A DNA stretch of 6,862 nt from Bacteroidales bacterium (lineage in GTDB: Bacteria > Bacteroidota > Bacteroidia > Bacteroidales > UBA7960). Below, piece after piece: positions 1-6,189 of the stretch (position 1 is the stretch's first letter; each line of letters begins with the position of its first letter). The DNA lies in NCBI GenBank assembly GCA_003557965.1, contig PWND01000282.1, positions 1 to 6,862 on the forward strand, given 5' to 3'. The position numbers were made by a program, and so were the translations under genes. The notes under the pieces are model-generated. The model was not told the origin of the DNA, made no database searches, and saw only the letters and a list, made by a program, of their open reading frames with translations.

Positions 1-238
1 ACCTTGTATTGGCTCAAATGTGGGGGGTGTGCCCGAAATAATAGATGATGGTATCAATGGATATTTATTTGATAAAAATCCTTCTCCGGAAGAAATTGCC
101 AGACTTATTAAAGATTTTATGAACTTAAGTCAGGATGAAAAAAACAAAATAAAAAGAAATGCAAGAAAAACCTGGAAAGAAAAATATAATGCGGAAAAAA
201 ACTATCCCGAATTTATTAAAAGTTTATTTAAGCTTTAG
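1..238 (+). CDS. GT4-family glycosyltransferase, C-terminal fragment (cut by left edge)
   Basis: This is the tail of a GT-B fold, GT4-type glycosyltransferase; 78 residues plus a TAG stop are visible, read from base 2, and the frame is open to the window edge. The first visible residues, PCIGSNVGGVPEIIDDGINGYLF, match the conserved GT4 segment that follows the E-x7-E nucleotide-sugar-binding motif (usual form: sNvGGvpEiI.dg.nGyLf). The rest is the usual C-terminal helical region, Lys- and Glu-rich and ending near KSLFKL. A GTG at base 20 lies inside this conserved motif, so it is an internal valine codon and not a start. The gene is the only one on the plus strand and converges on the minus-strand operon, with an 11 nt overlap of the two ends (228-238). 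Family assignment is firm; sugar specificity cannot be read from this piece. Confidence 0.88.
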   Translation, partial: PCIGSNVGGVPEIIDDGINGYLFDKNPSPEEIARLIKDFMNLSQDEKNKIKRNARKTWKEKYNAEKNYPEFIKSLFKL

Positions 239-1355
239 CGCTGTAAATTTCTAAAAGCTTATCAACATATAATTTAATATCATACTGCTCGGCAAACTCC
301 TGCCCAAAAGCAGACATGGCTTTATATTTATCTTTATCCTCCCATATTTCCAGAATTTTGTCTGCAAAAAGTCCAGGATCTTGTTCTTTAATCAAAAAGC
401 CATTTTTTGCATAAATCATAATATCCCTGTTTCCCTTTCCATCAAGAGTAACTACCGGTAATCCTGCGGCCATAGCTTCCAGTAACGTAAGTCCAAAGGC
501 TTCGGAAAAAGCACTATGAATGTAAATATGAGAAGACCAAAGAAGCTTTTCAGCTTTTTCAATCTTTCCATGGAAAAATATATTTTCGCTAAAGCCCAAA
601 TTTTCTGTCCTCTGTTTTACAGAGTTTAATTCAGGTCCATCCCCGGCAAAATGCAATTCAAAATTTATGTTTTGCTTTTTTAGAAAATACGCAACATCAA
701 TTAAAAAGCTTTGATTCTTATTCTTTACAAATGATCCGATATTTACTAATCTTAACACATTGTTGGGAAAAGCTTGCTGTGTTTGCTTAAAGAACCTTTC
801 ATAATTAATGGCATTGCTCAAATGCGTTACCTGGTAGTGTCTGGCTATTTTATTGAAATAGGCTTCTGTACTTCTGGAATTAGCAATAAAATGGGCACCT
901 CCGTTTTTAAAATATCTATTAAACAAGTACCTCTTTTCAAAATAATTAGTCAGTCTTGCTTTTGAAAAAAATAGACCCATGTCCAAATTTCTGAATTGAA
1001 ACATATTATCATGACAATGCGAAAACCATTTAGCACGTGGATAATATATTGAGCGCGATACAATATCTGCCTCAAACAAATGGGTATGAATAACATCAGG
1101 CTTGAAGATATTTATAAATTCCTGCAGCTCATCAACAAAAAGTTTGTTCTTCCTGAGAATGGATAGTTCTACTCGTGAAGGAATTACAAAAGATTTAATA
1201 AGGCCTTTATATTCGGGATATTCATTTTCATCTGAAAAGCAAACCAATCGGACATCAACATCCTTTCTTTGAGATAATTCAGTACAAATATCCAGCACCA
1301 GGCGCTCAGCGCCACCTTTTCTTAATGAAGGGATAATATGAAGTATCTTAATCAT
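228..1355 (-). CDS. GT4-family glycosyltransferase
   Basis: A 375-residue, full-length GT-B enzyme expected to transfer a sugar from a nucleotide-sugar donor to a growing lipid-linked glycan at the cytoplasmic membrane face. The N-terminal domain opens with KILHIIPSLRKGGAERLV; the glycine loop GGAE at residues 14-17 is typical of GT4. A PDVIHTHLFEAD segment carries HTH at 90-92. The C-terminal domain has LVNIGSFVKNKNQ, then LHFAGDGPEL, then SEAFGLTLLEAMAAGLPVV with the E-x7-E pair at E285 and E293, followed by the usual NGFLI segment. The ATG start lies within the last codons of the upstream gene (8 nt overlap, 1348-1355), and no clear Shine-Dalgarno sequence precedes it, so translational coupling is likely. 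It is the last gene of the minus-strand operon. The acceptor and donor are unknown. Confidence 0.93.
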   Translation of the reverse strand: MIKILHIIPSLRKGGAERLVLDICTELSQRKDVDVRLVCFSDENEYPEYKGLIKSFVIPSRVELSILRKNKLFVDELQEFINIFKPDVIHTHLFEADIVSRSIYYPRAKWFSHCHDNMFQFRNLDMGLFFSKARLTNYFEKRYLFNRYFKNGGAHFIANSRSTEAYFNKIARHYQVTHLSNAINYERFFKQTQQAFPNNVLRLVNIGSFVKNKNQSFLIDVAYFLKKQNINFELHFAGDGPELNSVKQRTENLGFSENIFFHGKIEKAEKLLWSSHIYIHSAFSEAFGLTLLEAMAAGLPVVTLDGKGNRDIMIYAKNGFLIKEQDPGLFADKILEIWEDKDKYKAMSAFGQEFAEQYDIKLYVDKLLEIYSAKA

Positions 1356-2427
1356 CTAGCCATTCGTTAATACGCTCATCAGCAATTCTGTTAAGCTTAA
1401 GCACATACTCCCTGCCTCTACGCCCAATTTCATCTTTACGGTGTAATATGCGTTTTATTTGTGCAGTAATTGCTACTGAGTTATCAATATCTTTTACAAT
1501 CAGTAAATCTGCCAGTTCATCATCGTAATCAAAGATACTGCTGGTTTTGGAAACCAGGCATGGGATCCCAACCGAAAGACTTTCAGTAATTACATGCCCC
1601 CAGGATTCACTAAAAGAAACGTACATGTTCAGGTCCATTCCGGCAAGTAAAGAAACATAAGCCTGATGAGACAATTCTCCATTATGTTCAATAATTCTTC
1701 TTTTTGTCGTATCAAGATATTGAACGGGGTCCAGTTCTCTTACATGCACATAAGAGTTCTTCACCATCAGGGCCGCAGCTACTTGATTGTGGATGTTTTT
1801 CCTGAAATCATTATTGCCCAAAACTCCAATATTAAACCCATTGGGTAAACTTTGTTTTTCCAATAATTCAGGAGGGTAAATGTATGTCTTATTGAGATAT
1901 TCAAATGCATCTATACCGTAAAGGTTTTTAACAGTTTCGGCAAGACCGGGTTTGTTAAAGCCAACTTTATTGATTAAGCCTGTTCTAATCAGCTCAATAA
2001 TTCTGACAAAGTTTTCCTTTGCTGCAAGATTTGATGAATTTTCCGCAAGGAATCCTGCATAGAGGAAATAAACAGGCAGATTTTGTTTTTTCTCCTTCAG
2101 GTATTTAATTAAAAATTCAAAATATGGGGGAAAACCCCTTAAGACTATCTTTTGAAACTCCTGGTTGATTATCAAATCACAAATTTCACTTAATTCTTTC
2201 ACCGATAATCTGCTTTCAGAATAATACTGTGGTAAAACCAGTAATTTATCATCAAATAAAGCCAACGCCCCTCTTTTAACACCCAACCAACTATACCCGG
2301 TATTATCCGGACAAATAGCTATAACATCACTGTTTTTTCTGATCTCTTTAATTCTTTCTTCAAGCTCAGAAATATTAACATGCCCGGCATCTGCTTTTTT
2401 GAAAAAAAACTTTTTAATAAGATTCAT
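1348..2427 (-). CDS. Divergent GT4-like (GT-B) glycosyltransferase
   Basis: A 359-residue protein whose C-terminal half is a recognisable GT4-type domain: FNIGVLGNNDFRKN, then a Met-Tyr-Val-rich strand, then SESWGHVITESLSVGIPCLVS with the E-x7-E pair at E274 and E282, followed by a helical tail ending INEWLDD. The N-terminal half (about residues 1-190) is atypical. It lacks the GGAE-type glycine loop and the HxH segment of ordinary GT4 enzymes; instead it has VIAICPDNTGYSWLGVKRG (about 35-53) and a long Lys/Glu-rich region. The start ATG is supported by an AGGA sequence (2433-2436) five bases upstream. It lies 14 nt after the preceding gene and overlaps the next gene by 8 nt. A glycosyltransferase role is well supported by the C-terminal motif; acceptor class and sugar are not determinable. 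The N-terminal domain may bind an unusual acceptor, which is inference. Confidence 0.82.
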   Translation of the reverse strand: MNLIKKFFFKKADAGHVNISELEERIKEIRKNSDVIAICPDNTGYSWLGVKRGALALFDDKLLVLPQYYSESRLSVKELSEICDLIINQEFQKIVLRGFPPYFEFLIKYLKEKKQNLPVYFLYAGFLAENSSNLAAKENFVRIIELIRTGLINKVGFNKPGLAETVKNLYGIDAFEYLNKTYIYPPELLEKQSLPNGFNIGVLGNNDFRKNIHNQVAAALMVKNSYVHVRELDPVQYLDTTKRRIIEHNGELSHQAYVSLLAGMDLNMYVSFSESWGHVITESLSVGIPCLVSKTSSIFDYDDELADLLIVKDIDNSVAITAQIKRILHRKDEIGRRGREYVLKLNRIADERINEWLDD

Positions 2428-2441
2428 TTGTATCCTGGTTT

Positions 2442-3455
2442 TTAATCAATATTAATATCTTCATCATAGCAGTTAAAAAGAAAAGTTTTTTCATTGGACA
2501 GCTTTTTTGCAAATAAAACTTTAGTCCCATATTTTTTCAACAAGAATGATTTTATCATTTGCCTTTTATTAAAAGAATCTTTGCTTTCAGATGCTTTGCT
2601 CAACCTGTTTCTTTTAAGTTTGTCAAGAACTGCATCTAACAAGTAATTGATGTAAAAATAAAGAATGAATAAAAACAGAAATATTCTCCCTTTTGTTTTT
2701 AAAATAACCAACCAGCCTGAAAGCATAATTTGGGCTTCTTTTTTTATATCATTGCGGGTTGATAAACTCCCATAATGTTTTATGCAAATTGTTGGATCAA
2801 AATAAAAAACCCATCCATTTCTTTTAATTCTTATTGCCCATTCCACATCTTCTCCATATAAAAAAAAGTCAGGATCAAAATTCGGAATTTGCTTTGTTTT
2901 TGATTTATCAATAACCAGAAATGCTGCATTTAGTCTGTAAACAAATCCTTCATTTTTATGAGCGTCATCAACTTTTATTCTCCAACTTAACTTCCATTTT
3001 GGATTCATTTTATAATTTATGGCACTGAAGCGCCATTCTCTTGCAAAACCCGGATTGTCAATCCAAACCGATTGTTGAAACTCTCCTGCCGGATTAATTA
3101 TTTTACATCCATAGACTGTTCTTCCGGGCAAAGCATCTATTTTACTGATAATCCTGTTTAAAGTATTATTTTCAAATAAAAATGCATCCTGATTTATGAT
3201 AAAAATGTAATCGCCACTTGCATGTTTCAATCCTAAGTTTACACCTCTTGAAAACCCTGAGTTATAACCAGACTCTATTTTTCTCCAAACGATATCTAAA
3301 CTATTTACTTCATCTTCAGGAACATTGCTGCTATTATCAATTATTAAAAACTCCAGAAAGAAACCATTACTATCGTTCAAAATGCTTCTTATGCATTGAA
3401 GTAAAATATCAGGCGCATTAAAGTAAACAATTATAAAAGAAATCTTTTTCGCCAT
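2442..3455 (-). CDS. GT2-family glycosyltransferase, WbbL/rhamnosyltransferase-like
   Basis: A 337-residue GT-A fold inverting glycosyltransferase resembling the WbbL-type subgroup of GT2, many members of which add rhamnose to O-antigen or cell-wall glycans. Visible motifs in order: SFIIVYFN at residues 6-13; the uridine-binding IIDNSS at 38-43; NSGFSRGVNLGL at 65-76, diagnostic for this subgroup; NQD at 88-90 at the place of the usual NPD metal-binding motif; FLYGEDVEWAIRIKRNGW at 198-215 with the catalytic-region acids E202 and D203; and the HYGS signature at 227-230. A hydrophobic stretch (about 258-273, rich in F, L, I and Y) followed by basic residues suggests membrane attachment at the C-terminus. 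The ATG follows an AAAGGA sequence (3465-3470) at nine bases, and the upstream stop codon is only one base away. The subgroup call is good; rhamnose as the donor is only a family-level guess. Confidence 0.9.
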   Translation of the reverse strand: MAKKISFIIVYFNAPDILLQCIRSILNDSNGFFLEFLIIDNSSNVPEDEVNSLDIVWRKIESGYNSGFSRGVNLGLKHASGDYIFIINQDAFLFENNTLNRIISKIDALPGRTVYGCKIINPAGEFQQSVWIDNPGFAREWRFSAINYKMNPKWKLSWRIKVDDAHKNEGFVYRLNAAFLVIDKSKTKQIPNFDPDFFLYGEDVEWAIRIKRNGWVFYFDPTICIKHYGSLSTRNDIKKEAQIMLSGWLVILKTKGRIFLFLFILYFYINYLLDAVLDKLKRNRLSKASESKDSFNKRQMIKSFLLKKYGTKVLFAKKLSNEKTFLFNCYDEDINID

Positions 3456-3456
3456 T

Positions 3457-4176
3457 CTAAAATTTCCTTTGACATTTAAATAACATTACCACATCAGTAA
3501 GGTTTTTGCTAAATCTGGGGTGACGTGGTGGTTTATTGGGCGGAAAAAACCTCGCTAACCGCCAGAATAATGGCAAATGATCAAAAAATACCCGAATGGG
3601 ATTTACCTGCCAGGGTGAATAGTATTCCAAGATCTCAAGCCCTGCATTTTCAATGAGTTCTCTTGCGGTTTTCTGATTGTAAAAACGCAAATGGGTTCTA
3701 TCCTTTACACCAATATCGGTATATTCAAATTTGCCTTTAAAAATATCAAAGCGATCCTTTGCGTTGGAAATATTAGGCAGCCCAATGATGATTATTCCAT
3801 TTTCTTTTAGTTTTTCAATTCCTTTTTTTAGAACCATTTCTGGCTCACGAAGGTGTTCAAGTACGTGTATATATGTAACCACATTAAATGTAGATTCTTT
3901 GATATCGGCCCATACTTCAGGATTTTCCAAATCCCCATGAATACTCCGCTCAAGGGAGGGCTTGGCTTTACCCAAAGCTAGCTCGTTTAACTCAATGCCT
4001 GTTACCTGACAACCATTCATTTTTAGCCAAGAGGCAAGGTGGCCGGTGTGGCAACCGGTTTCAAGAACAGTTTTATTTTGCCCTATCCAATGAATTACCA
4101 TTTGGGACTCCAATGAAAGGTCTTGTATTTTTTCGACCCTAGGTTTTTCATAAATTAATGAACGATCATTGGTCAT
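3457..4176 (-). CDS. Class I SAM-dependent methyltransferase
   Basis: A Rossmann-fold methyltransferase of the Methyltransf_11/23 type, expected to transfer a methyl group from S-adenosylmethionine. From the ATG used here it is 239 residues. The SAM-binding motif I is VLETGCHTGHLASWL (E39, G41, G45), the acidic residue of motif II is E62 in GIELNE, motif IV is TYIHVLEHL (HVLEH at 104-108), and IIIGLPNISN follows as in UbiG-like enzymes. The C-terminal tail is basic and aromatic (FWRLARFFPPNKPPRHPRF) and could lie against the membrane. A TTG at 4200 would add eight residues, but the ATG at 4174-4176 is preferred because it gives the common short overlap (11 nt) with the upstream gene and does not need a rare start. 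Set among glycosyltransferases, it probably methylates a sugar residue or caps the chain end; the actual acceptor is unknown. Confidence 0.88.
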   Translation of the reverse strand: MTNDRSLIYEKPRVEKIQDLSLESQMVIHWIGQNKTVLETGCHTGHLASWLKMNGCQVTGIELNELALGKAKPSLERSIHGDLENPEVWADIKESTFNVVTYIHVLEHLREPEMVLKKGIEKLKENGIIIIGLPNISNAKDRFDIFKGKFEYTDIGVKDRTHLRFYNQKTARELIENAGLEILEYYSPWQVNPIRVFFDHLPLFWRLARFFPPNKPPRHPRFSKNLTDVVMLFKCQRKF

Positions 4177-4990
4177 TTTTCCAGCTATTATATTTTTCAA
4201 TCACACCTTGGGGCAATTCATAAGGGTCAATTTTTCTAACCCCCTCCCAAAACTCAGGGTTTGTAGGATGAAAATTTTTCATATCAGGACTCCATTTCAA
4301 CCAGACTTCTTTATACCAATCTCCAATTATTGGTTCTGATTCACGATGAGCTTCAATTTTCCTGCGTATGGCTTCATCATCTTTCCTCGCATAGGCAAAA
4401 TGTTCGTAAAAGTGGTCTGACATATCAATTCTTCCCAAATTTACAGTTCTGAAACTAACAAACTCAATAAAATGTCTTAGAGGAAAAAACACCATAAGCA
4501 AAGGGTATTTCTCAGGATAAATCACATGATAAATATCCTTAAAATAATTTCTGTAATTCCAGCGTATCTGGCGGTTATAATACAATGGGCTATAAGATAG
4601 AGAGAGTAATTTTTTTATTTGCGTCCTGGTATAAACCTCATCACTATCAATATATAAACAATGTGTTGCTTTGGGAAGTGTTTTTTTTATATATGCCAGG
4701 CCAGCCTTAACATGCTCTAATTGTTTATCCCATCTACCTTTAATGATGTGAATTTTCTTGCCATGCTTATCCTGCAGCCTTTTCAGGATAGGCTCCAGAT
4801 CATCACCGGGTACATCAACACCGCCCCAGGGAATATCAGAAACCACAAAAACGATATCATGTACATAGGGGGCAATGCTATCTACAGAGAGTTCAAGCCA
4901 TTCATCACCCAGATATAACTTGTATAGTGCAACATATCTACGGGGTTTGAAGTAGAATAAAAATGATTTTATTTTATCAGTAATCCTCAT
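4166..4990 (-). CDS. Putative GT-A-type glycosyltransferase with DSD motif
   Basis: A 274-residue protein from the ATG at 4988-4990. The order of elements resembles a GT-A glycosyltransferase: DEWLELSVDSIAPYVHDIVFVVSD (about 29-52) looks like the first helix and second strand of a GT2/GT92-type nucleotide-binding domain, and THCLYIDSDEVYT carries the DxD-like D115-S-D117 on a predicted strand end. It lacks the usual N-terminal PVYN motif, so it is not a standard GT2 enzyme. The middle (about 133-178) is strongly aromatic and basic, with H193 and H197 further on. The C-terminal tail is FHPTNPEFWEGVRKIDPYELP. The longest frame starts at a TTG (5018-5020), but the ATG ten codons in fits better and leaves a 37 nt gap after the preceding gene. 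It overlaps the methyltransferase by 11 nt. The operon context supports sugar transfer; I do not recognise a precise family. Confidence 0.72.
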   Translation of the reverse strand: MRITDKIKSFLFYFKPRRYVALYKLYLGDEWLELSVDSIAPYVHDIVFVVSDIPWGGVDVPGDDLEPILKRLQDKHGKKIHIIKGRWDKQLEHVKAGLAYIKKTLPKATHCLYIDSDEVYTRTQIKKLLSLSYSPLYYNRQIRWNYRNYFKDIYHVIYPEKYPLLMVFFPLRHFIEFVSFRTVNLGRIDMSDHFYEHFAYARKDDEAIRRKIEAHRESEPIIGDWYKEVWLKWSPDMKNFHPTNPEFWEGVRKIDPYELPQGVIEKYNSWKNDQ

Positions 4991-5027
4991 ATTCTTTATC
5001 TGGCTAAAAATAATGAACAAAAAAACA

Positions 5028-6026
5028 CTAATCTAATGAGTAACCAAGAATTAATTGACATTTTTCTTTAGTTTTAATAATAAGTCTATAGTGAAAGCCA
5101 TCACCGGTAATCATTTTTATGGCAGGGTTAAAAAACCTTGGTCTTAAAAAAAAACTTTTGTTCGTTGCAATTCTTTTAATAAAAATTAAAACCCTTACTA
5201 AAAATGAAGAATCACTCATTAACGAAATATAATACTTGTTAGTTGCTACATCAGTAAGTTCCTTGTCTAAACTATTTGACATACACCAATCTGAGATTGA
5301 TTTATGTAAAAGTTTTCTGGTTTGAATTAGATTTGGAATATCCAAAGATCGATTGTTGTTATGAACTCCTCGCATTCCGACTGGTTTCTTAATCTCTCCC
5401 GGAAGCAACTTACCAACTAAAGAAAGTTTAAAAATAAAGTCAGTATCCTGATGCAGTTTTAGTTTTTCGTTAAATAAACCACCTTTTAATGCAAGCTCCT
5501 TTCTTATAGTTAATGCATCTAAAGTAATATATCCGATATGTTTTGGCTCACCAATAAGTGCATATGGCAATAATTCAGGACTAATCCTATCTCTAATTGT
5601 TGATAAAGTTTCCTGCCCTTTCGAATAATCATCAAATCGCAAAGATTGAGAATAATAGAAAAATCCAAGAGCATTATAAACACCATCCGCATCCGGATTC
5701 TCTGCAAAAACTTTCTTATCTGCATCAAAACGATTGGGCAGATAAAAATCATCCGCATCTAAAAAGGCTATAAATTCAAAACTGGCATTTGTAATTCCAA
5801 GATTCCGGGTAGCCCCTGCTCCGTGGTTGCCTTTATCAGGATGTTGAAATATTTTGATTCTAATATCCTTTTCAAGTAAACCTTTGCAAACTTGTAATGA
5901 GTTATCCGTTGATCTATCTTCTATCAGTAAAACTTCCTTTACATCTTCAAATTGAATTGCAGAATCAACTGCTTTCTCAACAAACCCGGCAGCGTTATAA
6001 ACAGGAATTATTACTGAGATCTCCAT
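5028..6026 (-). CDS. GT2-family glycosyltransferase
   Basis: A 332-residue, complete GT-A fold GT2 enzyme expected to transfer a sugar from a UDP- or similar nucleotide-sugar to the growing glycan. The N-terminus is the classic MEISVIIPVYN (1-11). The nucleotide-binding EDRSTDNS lies at 36-43 (Glu replaces the usual Asp at the first position), GNHGAGATRNLGI at 66-78, the metal-binding DxD as LDADD with D90 and D92, and the probable catalytic-region motif HQDTDF at 192-197. The region after 220 is less conserved and basic, with LVRVLIFIKRIA and RLIIKTKEKCQLILGYS segments that may touch the membrane. The ATG is shared with the stop of the upstream GT2 remnant (TAATG), so ribosomes finishing the remnant could reinitiate here; an AAGGG lies just 2-3 bases before the ATG, too close for a normal ribosome site. 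Composition is AT-rich, unlike the remnant. Confidence 0.93.
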   Translation of the reverse strand: MEISVIIPVYNAAGFVEKAVDSAIQFEDVKEVLLIEDRSTDNSLQVCKGLLEKDIRIKIFQHPDKGNHGAGATRNLGITNASFEFIAFLDADDFYLPNRFDADKKVFAENPDADGVYNALGFFYYSQSLRFDDYSKGQETLSTIRDRISPELLPYALIGEPKHIGYITLDALTIRKELALKGGLFNEKLKLHQDTDFIFKLSLVGKLLPGEIKKPVGMRGVHNNNRSLDIPNLIQTRKLLHKSISDWCMSNSLDKELTDVATNKYYISLMSDSSFLVRVLIFIKRIATNKSFFLRPRFFNPAIKMITGDGFHYRLIIKTKEKCQLILGYSLD

Positions 6027-6175
6027 TACCCTTTTTTATTATTACACCTAAAATCATCCACCAAAATCAACGCCCAGTGCGTGTTGGTTTGTGCCAGCAC
6101 CGAATCTATGGCCTCAGCCACCAGGGTGGGGCGGTTGTAGACAGGGATGATGATGGAGATAACAGGGTCAGACAT
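6026..6175 (-). pseudogene. Truncated GT2 glycosyltransferase N-terminus (49 codons)
   Basis: A short frame, ATG at 6173-6175 to TAA at 6026-6028, whose first 41 residues are an unmistakable GT2 N-terminus: PVISIIIPVYNRPTLVAEAI (4-23), then a SVLAQT helix, then HWALILVDD ending at D41. In intact GT2 enzymes the next residues are GSTD(N/G)S and some 200 more. Here the homology stops at the two aspartates and is followed by FRCNNKKG and a stop; no other frame resumes the family sequence. By hand count the homologous 123 bases hold 66 G or C, and 29 of 41 codons end in G or C, in contrast to the AT-rich genes either side. The last 27 bases before the stop are AT-rich again, like an intergenic leader. 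The break point is therefore near 6053. No Shine-Dalgarno sequence precedes the ATG, which sits 14 nt after the upstream gene. It cannot be an active enzyme; it is most likely a remnant of gene exchange. Confidence 0.82.
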
Positions 6176-6189
6176 GCGTTTATAAAATA

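Noticed and set aside
230..260. Imperfect inverted repeat (AAGCTTTAG / CTAAAAGCTT) at the convergent gene ends, a possible bidirectional terminator.
   Set aside because: The stem is AT-rich with a one-base bulge and a 12-base loop, it lies inside the minus-strand coding region, and no clear T-tract follows on either strand.
774..965. Plus-strand open frame of 63 codons opposite the last GT4 gene.
   Set aside because: It is antisense to conserved GT4 coding sequence and shows no motif; the same holds for the plus-strand frames near 1666-1848, 3218-3421, 3731-3940 and 4721-4918.
4991..5027. 37-base gap between the GT2 and GT-A-like genes as a possible internal promoter.
   Set aside because: I see only AT-rich sequence with no convincing promoter pair; it is adequately explained as an operon spacer.
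5519..5758. 79-codon minus-strand frame inside the GT2 gene.
   Set aside because: It is an out-of-frame shadow of the DxD-containing core of the real enzyme and has Met/Ile-rich low-complexity content.
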